From an uncultured Sphingomonadales bacterium (GTDB lineage Bacteria; Pseudomonadota; Alphaproteobacteria; Sphingomonadales; Rhodothalassiaceae), in assembly GCA_947499155.1 (NCBI GenBank), contig CANMND010000003.1, positions 310,001-374,000 of the forward strand: a stretch of DNA of 64,000 nucleotides, given 5' to 3'. Below are positions 58,138-64,000 of the stretch, in pieces. The translations under genes and the position numbers were made by a program. Position 1 is the first letter of the stretch. Each line of letters begins with the position of its first letter. The notes beneath the pieces were generated by a model. The model was not told the origin of the DNA, did no database searches, and was given only the letters and a program-made list of their open reading frames with translations.

Positions 58138-58428
58138 ATGAGAATCAGAAACGTGCCCCATAAAGGGCTGCGCCGATTTATCGAACGCGATGATGCAAGC
58201 GGTTTACAGCCTGCCGTTGTCAGCAAGATCAGGCGCATGATCTCATTCTTGCAGGACATGACGCATGAGGATGAACTTTATGTCGTACCAAGCTGGAAAG
58301 CGCATCGCTTGTCTGGCGGCCGCAAAGGAACATGGAGCCTTTTTGTCACCAAGAGCTGGCGAATGACATTTCAGATTGATGCAGATGAAATCGAAATTAT
58401 CGATCTCAATTATAAAGACTACCACTAA
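58138..58428 (+). CDS. higB: HigB-type mRNA interferase toxin
   Basis: A 96-aa RelE-superfamily toxin of the HigB class. It begins MRIRNVPHKGLRRFIERDDA and has VPSWKAHRLSGGRKGTWSLF, then VTKSWRMTFQID, the usual HigB core. It is followed six bases later by higA, toxin first, as in host-inhibition-of-growth modules. There is no Shine-Dalgarno before the ATG, so it may be leaderless or weakly translated. A TTGACA hexamer lies at 58103-58108. HigB cleaves mRNA at the ribosome. Confidence 0.9.
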   Translation: MRIRNVPHKGLRRFIERDDASGLQPAVVSKIRRMISFLQDMTHEDELYVVPSWKAHRLSGGRKGTWSLFVTKSWRMTFQIDADEIEIIDLNYKDYH

Positions 58429-58434
58429 GAGGCC

Positions 58435-58764
58435 ATGATGAATCCAACCACCGGAATCAGGATGAAAAGCCCCGCCCATCCCGGCGGCTTCATCAAGCAT
58501 GAGGTGATCGCGCCGCTGGGACTGACCGTCACGGCGGCGGCAAAGGCACTGGGTGTCACCCGGGCAACACTCTCCGCACTGCTGAATGAGCGCGCGCACT
58601 TATCCCCTGAAATGGCACTGCGGGTTGAAAAAGCCTTCAGCATATCAATGGATACATTGATGCGAATGCAAAACAGCTATGATATCGCCAAAACCCGCGC
58701 GCGTGAGAGCGAGATCAAAGTGACGCCCTTCAAAGCACAAAGTAATTCGCATCACACACATTAG
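58435..58764 (+). CDS. higA: HigA-type antitoxin (HTH)
   Basis: A 109-aa XRE-like antitoxin. SPAHPGGFIKHEVIAPLGLT is the HigA N-terminal signature, followed by the HTH (VTAAAKALGVTRATLSALLN). It neutralises HigB and represses the pair. AAGAGG lies directly before its start. The C-terminus (residues about 85-109) is charged and probably flexible. Confidence 0.92.
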   Translation: MMNPTTGIRMKSPAHPGGFIKHEVIAPLGLTVTAAAKALGVTRATLSALLNERAHLSPEMALRVEKAFSISMDTLMRMQNSYDIAKTRARESEIKVTPFKAQSNSHHTH

Positions 58765-58907
58765 AAAGGAAGGAAACTAAGAGAATAATCAGGACCTTAT
58801 TGACGTTAGTTATGCCATTCCTATCAACGTCAGAAAGTCTGTCTAAGAACTATGTCTCTATAGATATTCTAAAAATGTGAAAACTATTCCACTATAAATC
58901 TTTCCCC

Positions 58908-59627
58908 TCATCCCAAATTTGGGTGGTTGTAGCGGGTGCCCTGGTCCCAGGCTTTTCGGCTGTTGCCATAGGATGGCAGGCCGTCTGCTTTTTTGAGCAT
59001 GTGGGCGGTATGCATCAGGTTCCAGGCGAGGAAGGTTGAATTGCGGGCTGTGAACTCGCTGTCGAAACCGGCGCGGCTGCCGTCTTCCAGCTCGTCGCCA
59101 TAAGAGGGCCCGGGGCCGATTTCTCCGATCCAGCCTGCATCGGGCTGGGGCGGGATCATGTAGCCGATATGGGCAAGGGCGTAGACAATACCGCTGGCAC
59201 AGTGTTTTACCCCATCTTCATTGCCGGTAACGACCACACCCGCCGTTTTGCCGTAGAACACATACTGCCCCTTATCATTGACCTCGCCCGAATGCGCATA
59301 AAGCCGTTCGATGATTTTGCGGCATTCTGACGAGACTTCACCAAGCCAGATCGGCGTCCCGATCACCAGAATGTCGGCTGCCAGCACCGCCTTGCCGATC
59401 TCAGGCCAGGCATCAACGGCAAATCCATGCTCTGTCATATCGGGATAAACGCCTGGCGCGATGTCATGGTCCACACTGCGGAAGGACTGGATCGATACGC
59501 CAGCGTCCCTCATGATGTGACGCAGCACGTCCATCAATGTGTTGGTGTGACTCTTTTTGGGTGACGGGCTCAGGGTCGTGTTGATGAAGACTGCAGTCAG
59601 CCCGGAATAATCGGGTTTGGCAGGCAT
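58908..59627 (-). CDS. Flavodoxin-like NADPH-dependent FMN reductase
   Basis: A 239-aa flavodoxin-fold protein from the ATG at 59627 (GAGGAG upstream). The strand-loop TAVFINTTLSPSPKKSHTNT and the flavin-site loop GTPIWLGEVSSECRKIIERL identify the FMN_red family. It probably reduces flavin or quinone-like substrates. It is divergent from the amidohydrolase pair. Confidence 0.82.
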   Translation of the reverse strand: MPAKPDYSGLTAVFINTTLSPSPKKSHTNTLMDVLRHIMRDAGVSIQSFRSVDHDIAPGVYPDMTEHGFAVDAWPEIGKAVLAADILVIGTPIWLGEVSSECRKIIERLYAHSGEVNDKGQYVFYGKTAGVVVTGNEDGVKHCASGIVYALAHIGYMIPPQPDAGWIGEIGPGPSYGDELEDGSRAGFDSEFTARNSTFLAWNLMHTAHMLKKADGLPSYGNSRKAWDQGTRYNHPNLG

Positions 59628-59812
59628 TATAATTCTCCTCTTGAGGTTTCCAGCCACATTAATATTCACCGACAAGATGGCGATGTCCGGGCGCGCCCTC
59701 AAAAACCCTTGCAGGACAAATGCCGCGTGTTTGACGGTTGGGTCTCGTTCCGTCCGCAAGCCCGCATAATCTCAGATTAAGGGAATTTCATACCGTATTC
59801 ACATGAAGAATG

Positions 59813-59853
59813 TGTCTAAACATTTGCGTCCTATAGTATTTTATGTCTAAAAT
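59813..59853 (+). promoter_or_regulatory. Amidohydrolase-operon promoter flanked by repeated octamer
   Basis: TTGCGT (59824-59829), 18 bases, TAAAAT (59848-59853). The word TGTCTAAA occurs twice, at 59813-59820 just before the -35 and at 59844-59851 overlapping the -10. The copies are 31 bp apart, about three helical turns, which suits a protein binding one face of DNA. Confidence 0.45.
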
Positions 59854-59918
59854 AATAAGACTCGATCTATCCTGTGAATAAGACCCGCAAAGGGCCTGCA
59901 ATCAACAAGGGAAGAACA

Positions 59919-61250
59919 ATGCTCGCACGCTTGAAACTGATCTGTGCGTCTGCTGCTGTGGCTGTCGCCGCAGTACTGGCAGCGCCGCCATTATTGGCAC
60001 AAACCCATATTATTCACGCTGGAAAGCTGCTGGCGACACCCGGTGAGGCTGTTCAGGCCCAGCGCTCGGTTGTGGTCGTTGACGGCAAGGTGCGTGAAAT
60101 CCGCGACGGTTATGTCACAGCAGAAAGTGTCGGCCTTGCCGATGCTCCGGTGGTTGATCTCCGCGACCATTTTGTCATGCCCGGCTTTATGGACCTGCAT
60201 GTCCATCTGTCCGGCGACAGGGAAAGCAGCAGCCCCGGTGACCAGTTTCGTCTCAGCGACGCCCATATTTCATTAAGGGCATCCATGAACGCCAAAAAGA
60301 CCCTGATGATCGGGTTTACCACTGTCCGTGATCTTGGCTCCAAGGGTGACACGATTTTTGCCCTGCGTGATGCTGTGAAGGCTGGCTGGGTTCCTGGTCC
60401 GCGCATTCTTGCATCCGGCAACTCCATCTCCCCCACAGGTGGCCATGGCGATATCAATGGTGTGCGCCGCGAAATCATGGACGCCATGCCCTCTCCCGGT
60501 GCCTGTAACGGCCCCGCCGACTGTCGCCGCGCTGTCCGCCAGATGATCAAATATGGTGCAGACGTCATCAAGGTGACGGCCACCGGTGGCACACTCAGCG
60601 TAACAGGAACGGGCACCGGCCAGCAGTTCACGCAGGAAGAGCTCAACGCCATTGCTGAGACCACCCACATGTTCAAGCGCAAGGTCACAGCTCACGCCCA
60701 TGGCAAGGAAGGTATCATTGCTGCCATCAAGGCAGGCTTTGACAATATCGAGCACTCCATGTGGGCCGATGAAGAGACCATGAAGGTCTTCAAAAAACAC
60801 GGCACCTGGATGGTTCCCACAGTGTGGCCCATAACTTATGTCGGCGTTACGGAAGAAGAAAAGCGGACCGGCCCACTCAGCCACGTGCCGCCCGTTGTCA
60901 TGGAAAAGCTGATTGCCCTTGGCGATCAACCCAAAACCATGACCCGCCTGGCTCACAAGATGGGTGTGAATATCGCACTTGGAACCGATTCAGGCGTGTC
61001 CCCACATGGAACCAACGCCAACGAGTTTCTTGAATATGTCGCGATCGGCATGACCCCGATGGAAGCCCTGATGGCAGGAACCGTCAATGCGGCCAAGGCT
61101 GCAGGAATTGATGATTTCACCGGCAAGCTGGTTCCTGGCTATGCCGCCGACATTGTCGCCATGCCACAAGACCCGCTCATGGACATCAAGGCGGTCCTTG
61201 GTGTTGATTTCGTCATGCGTGACGGCATTGTATTCAAAACCCCCCAGTAA
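59919..61250 (+). CDS. Exported amidohydrolase (prolidase/imidazolonepropionase-like)
   Basis: A 443-aa metal-dependent hydrolase with signal peptide (LICASAAVAVAAVLAAPPLL), from the ATG at 59919. Metal ligands are seen as HVH in MDLHVHLSGD, the bridging Lys in DVIKVTATGG, His in VTAHAHGKEG and IEHSM, and the late Asp in LGTDSGVSPHG. Close relatives in the amidohydrolase family hydrolyse Xaa-Pro or other C-terminal dipeptides. It lies 11 bp upstream of a second member. Confidence 0.88.
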   Translation: MLARLKLICASAAVAVAAVLAAPPLLAQTHIIHAGKLLATPGEAVQAQRSVVVVDGKVREIRDGYVTAESVGLADAPVVDLRDHFVMPGFMDLHVHLSGDRESSSPGDQFRLSDAHISLRASMNAKKTLMIGFTTVRDLGSKGDTIFALRDAVKAGWVPGPRILASGNSISPTGGHGDINGVRREIMDAMPSPGACNGPADCRRAVRQMIKYGADVIKVTATGGTLSVTGTGTGQQFTQEELNAIAETTHMFKRKVTAHAHGKEGIIAAIKAGFDNIEHSMWADEETMKVFKKHGTWMVPTVWPITYVGVTEEEKRTGPLSHVPPVVMEKLIALGDQPKTMTRLAHKMGVNIALGTDSGVSPHGTNANEFLEYVAIGMTPMEALMAGTVNAAKAAGIDDFTGKLVPGYAADIVAMPQDPLMDIKAVLGVDFVMRDGIVFKTPQ

Positions 61251-61261
61251 GGAGACCTGTC

Positions 61262-62605
61262 ATGAAAAAGTTGTTCATGGCGCTAGTGGCGACAGCCATG
61301 TTCGGGGGGCACGCTTCTGCACAGTCCCTTTTGTTCGAAAATGTTACCCTGATCGACGGCACCGGCCGAGCACCGGTTGAAAACGCGTCCGTTCTGGTGG
61401 AGGGGGAAAGAATCGCCCTCATCTCACGCCACGCGATCGATGCACCAAAAGCCAAGCGTATTAATGGCCAGGGCAAGTATCTTATCCCCGGCCTTATGGA
61501 TGTTCATATCCACCTGAGGGGCGGACGGGCGTTTACCGCTGACGGCAAACGCAAGGCCAAGGCCGATTATGATGAAGGCACAGGCGCGCTGCAAAGCTTT
61601 CTGCGCAGTGGTGTCACCACCGTCTATGATGCGGGAAACAACCCGGAATTCATCTTTGAACTGCGCCGTCGTGAACGGGCGGGCGAGATCATTGCCCCGC
61701 GTCTTCTGGCAACAGGCGGTGTCGTCACCTATCCCGGTAGCCATGGTGGTGGACCGGGCGCAGCACTGATTACAGGCTGGCCGGACGCCATTCCTGCACT
61801 TGATGCCCATATTGCGCTCAAGCCCGATCTCCTGAAGCTCACCTACGAGGAACGCGGCTGGGGTGCCCGTCCCTTAATCCCCTTTCTGCCTCAGGATCTG
61901 ATGGAAAAGGTCATTGCCTATTACAACGACCACGGCATTCGCACGACGGTCCATGTATCAGGTGAAAACCGCGCACGGGAGGCAATTGCAGCCGGTGTAG
62001 ATACGCTTGCCCATCCGGTCATTGTCGGTCCGATCACCGATGAATTCGCCAAAACCATGGGTGCCAAAAAAATCCCCATGGCAACGACCCTGACCATCGG
62101 TGAAAACTACAGCCGACTTGCCGAACACCCGGAACATCTTGACCAGCCGCTTTATCAGGCAAGCCTGTCCAAAGCTGAGATCGACTATCTCAAGACCACG
62201 GTACAGGCAGAATATGATGCCCGGATCTGGACCTGGTGGATGAAGATCATGACGCCTGTCGCACAAGAAAACCTGCGCAAGATCCATGAGGCTGGCGGTG
62301 TGCTGGCACTGGCAACGGACCAGTCCATCGGTCCCGCAACCCATCGCGAGATGGAGCTTCTGGTTGATGCCGGTATCTCGCCCCTTGATGTGATCAAGAT
62401 CGGAACCCTTGGTGCCGCAAAGCTTTTGGGCATGGACGATGAACTGGGTTCAATCGAAGAGGGCAAGATCGCCGACCTGGTGCTTCTTGATGGTGACCCC
62501 AGCAAGGACATCAATAATGCCAAGCTGATCAACAGCGTCTACAGAAGCGGCAAGGCCATCGACTTCAACAAGCTGATGCTGCCAATCCCCAGCCAGAAGA
62601 AATAG
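61262..62605 (+). CDS. Second exported amidohydrolase
   Basis: A 447-aa amidohydrolase-superfamily protein with signal peptide MKKLFMALVATAMFGGHASA. HIH is in MDVHIHLRGG, and later ligands are in TTVHVSGENR, LAHPVIVGP and ALATDQSIG. The bridging residue region LLKLTYEERGWG differs from the neighbour, so substrates may differ. AAGGAG precedes the ATG. The two genes are probably one operon, ended by the hairpin at 62643-62680. Confidence 0.87.
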   Translation: MKKLFMALVATAMFGGHASAQSLLFENVTLIDGTGRAPVENASVLVEGERIALISRHAIDAPKAKRINGQGKYLIPGLMDVHIHLRGGRAFTADGKRKAKADYDEGTGALQSFLRSGVTTVYDAGNNPEFIFELRRRERAGEIIAPRLLATGGVVTYPGSHGGGPGAALITGWPDAIPALDAHIALKPDLLKLTYEERGWGARPLIPFLPQDLMEKVIAYYNDHGIRTTVHVSGENRAREAIAAGVDTLAHPVIVGPITDEFAKTMGAKKIPMATTLTIGENYSRLAEHPEHLDQPLYQASLSKAEIDYLKTTVQAEYDARIWTWWMKIMTPVAQENLRKIHEAGGVLALATDQSIGPATHREMELLVDAGISPLDVIKIGTLGAAKLLGMDDELGSIEEGKIADLVLLDGDPSKDINNAKLINSVYRSGKAIDFNKLMLPIPSQKK

Positions 62606-62642
62606 CGCATGGCGCCCTGACAGTCAGGGTATCCAACAAGTT

Positions 62643-62680
62643 AAAACGGCGGTGTGGAGCGCTCCCACCGCCGTTTTTTT
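62643..62680 (+). terminator. Terminator after the amidohydrolase pair
   Basis: AAAACGGCGGTG pairs with CACCGCCGTTTT around the inner palindrome GGAGCGCTCC, and a T run follows. It is a clear rho-independent terminator on the plus strand. Confidence 0.88.
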
Positions 62681-62817
62681 GTGTCTCGCCCCCAACCCCC
62701 GCCCCCCAAAGAGCGCGGATACCATGCCTTGACGTAGCAGGTCTGCACAAAAGCTTTGCCCCCTTTCATGGAGCACGTACGCGCTCGGGACATGTGAGGG
62801 ATGCAGATAAAAAGAAA

Positions 62818-62847
62818 CCGGCGGCAGGGGTCAAACCCCGCCGCCGG
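62818..62847 (-). terminator. Terminator after the TonB-dependent receptor
   Basis: CCGGCGGC (62818-62825) pairs with GCCGCCGG (62840-62847), with GGGG/CCCC extending the stem. The minus-strand transcript continues TTTCTTTTTATC. It lies 46 bp after the receptor stop. Confidence 0.85.
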
Positions 62848-62892
62848 CTGATATATGCCCGCACCCCTGCTAGAGAGTGCGGGACCTGTCTC

Positions 62893-64000
62893 TTAGAAAC
62901 GCGCCCTGACATTGAAGAAGAAGCGCGCGCCCAGCGGATCATAGGTGCTGGGGAAGGTGTTGGACTGCTCTTGCGACGACCCGATCAGCGGCTGGTGATT
63001 GTCGAAAAGATTTATCACGCCCGCTGTAAATTGCAGCGTCGGGGTAATGGCATAAGAGCCAGTGAGGTCGAACAGATTCTGGTCGCCCACCTTTGGCTTT
63101 GGCAATGTCGCAGGTGCAATGCCGCCGTCCTTCACCCGGTCATCGGTGACCGAGCTGATCCAGCGCCAGCGCAAGGAGAGGTTCAAGGGACCGGTCTCCA
63201 TGCTGAGGCGTGTTGTTGCCTTGAACTCAGGCATTGGCTCGCCACAGGTAAGACCGAACGCACCGGCACAGCTATTGACCAGACCCGGCAGCTCCGCAAT
63301 CGGCGTCAGATCGAAGTTGTTGAGCCACGAGCCTGTGGACGACAGGCTGATCATGCTGACATCTGACAGCAAGCCCCAGTTAACGTCGAAGTTATAGCTT
63401 ACACCCAGATCCACGCCATCGGTTTTGAGCTTGCCGATATTCTGGGTCAGGACTGATACGCCACCACCTGGGTTTCCGATCACACCATCGGGGTTACGCA
63501 CAATGGCCTGACAGAACTCACTGTTGATATTCTGCACTTCGTTAAAGCACAGGGACAGCACGTTATCGACAGAACCACCCAGAACCGCAATCGCGTCCTT
63601 CACCTTGATATTATAGTAATCAAGCGTGACGCTCAGGCCCGGTACGAATTCAGGCGTAAGAACCACACCAGCGGTGTAGGTGTCTGCCGTTTCCTGTTTT
63701 AGATCAGGGTTACCGCCAACAATTCCAGTGATCTGGAAATTGGGCTGGACAGAGCCATCACCCACCAGGAAGGACGGAACGCCATTGGCAATACACAGCT
63801 GCCTGATCACAGGATCGCTGGCTGCAGATGACAAGGCGCAGGGATCACTGGCAGCCGGTGCAATAGTTGACTGGCTGGAGAACAGCTCGTCAAGGCTTGG
63901 CGCCCTGACAGCGCGCTGATACTGGGCCCGGAGACCCACATCCGATGTGACCCGCCAGTTGGCACCGCCACCATAGGTCCAGGAGCCACCCACATTATTC
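62893..64000 (-). CDS. TonB-dependent receptor, C-terminal part (5' end outside window)
   Basis: The last 369 codons of an outer-membrane receptor, with no start inside the window. Typical beta-barrel segments are QYQRAVRAPSLDELFSSQS, NPDLKQETADTYTAGVVLTP and LSVTLDYYNIKVKDAI. It ends with FDNHQPLIG and the terminal aromatic strand ARFFFNVRARF. It imports an unknown ligand with TonB energy. The convergent amidohydrolases suggest peptides or siderophore-like compounds, but that is inference. Confidence 0.9.
   Translation of the reverse strand, partial: NNVGGSWTYGGGANWRVTSDVGLRAQYQRAVRAPSLDELFSSQSTIAPAASDPCALSSAASDPVIRQLCIANGVPSFLVGDGSVQPNFQITGIVGGNPDLKQETADTYTAGVVLTPEFVPGLSVTLDYYNIKVKDAIAVLGGSVDNVLSLCFNEVQNINSEFCQAIVRNPDGVIGNPGGGVSVLTQNIGKLKTDGVDLGVSYNFDVNWGLLSDVSMISLSSTGSWLNNFDLTPIAELPGLVNSCAGAFGLTCGEPMPEFKATTRLSMETGPLNLSLRWRWISSVTDDRVKDGGIAPATLPKPKVGDQNLFDLTGSYAITPTLQFTAGVINLFDNHQPLIGSSQEQSNTFPSTYDPLGARFFFNVRARF

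Overview
The window is a stretch of alphaproteobacterial chromosome. The evidence is the gene order mutS-glnD-murJ-trpS-usp-nfuA-(rutE-like)-tsaB-rimI-mucR-fur-plsC-miaB-phoH-ybeY-corC-lnt-XRE-metK-trmB-rimP-nusA-ylxR-infB-rbfA-truB-rpsO-pnp, together with a Ros/MucR regulator, an alpha-type Fur, OlsB and an HrcA-GrpE-DnaK-DnaJ block. TonB-receptor use and secreted amidohydrolases would fit Kordiimonadales, Iodidimonadales or sphingomonad relatives, but the order cannot be fixed from this sequence alone.

Layout. 1-1159 is the C-terminal part of a nitronate monooxygenase cut by the window edge. 1287-10785 holds the RNA and translation cluster (pnp, rpsO, truB, rbfA, infB, ylxR, nusA, rimP). 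10931-22672 carries tRNA and membrane housekeeping genes (trmB, metK, an XRE regulator, lnt, corC, ybeY, phoH, miaB, plsC, fur, mucR, rimI, tsaB). 22674-34830 carries a nitroreductase, a secreted polysaccharide deacetylase, nfuA, a universal stress protein, a lipoprotein, trpS, murJ, glnD and mutS. After mutS the conserved order is interrupted at 34831-37254 by a noncoding tandem-repeat zone, a small CRISPR array (35380-35613) and one 497-codon gene (35663-37156). 37255-45785 holds olsB, an AmpG-like transporter, comM, a second copy of the dispersed repeat, a HIT protein, a PfkB kinase, an EI24 protein, nth and a DUF2244 protein. 45778-57597 holds a serine protease, a DUF350 protein, dapB, the heat-shock block, a ubiquinone hydroxylase and small envelope and redox proteins. 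57912-62605 holds tRNA-Gly, a higBA toxin-antitoxin pair, a flavodoxin-like reductase and two exported amidohydrolases. 62893-64000 is the C-terminal part of a TonB-dependent receptor.

Main discovery candidate. The array has four 36-nt repeats and three 30-nt spacers at a strict 66-bp period. Each repeat folds end to end into one hairpin, and G-U pairs favour transcription from the minus strand, the same strand as the adjacent gene. The repeat resembles type VI-B (Cas13b) repeats as I remember them. The adjacent 497-aa protein ends in a HEPN-like helix motif (NGISHN, residues 345-350) and has a second R-x4-H (199-204). This looks like a self-contained type VI-like RNA-targeting CRISPR locus with a very small effector and no cas1/cas2. 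It may belong to, or lie near, the compact Cas13an clade. Oddities are Phe at the position expected to hold the catalytic Arg of the C-terminal motif, and a nine-G tract just before the GTG start codon.

Regulatory signals found include a sigma-32-type promoter before dnaK, a promoter-plus-terminator leader before rimP-nusA-infB, a perfect dyad upstream of the XRE gene, repeated octamers around the amidohydrolase promoter, and several intrinsic terminators.
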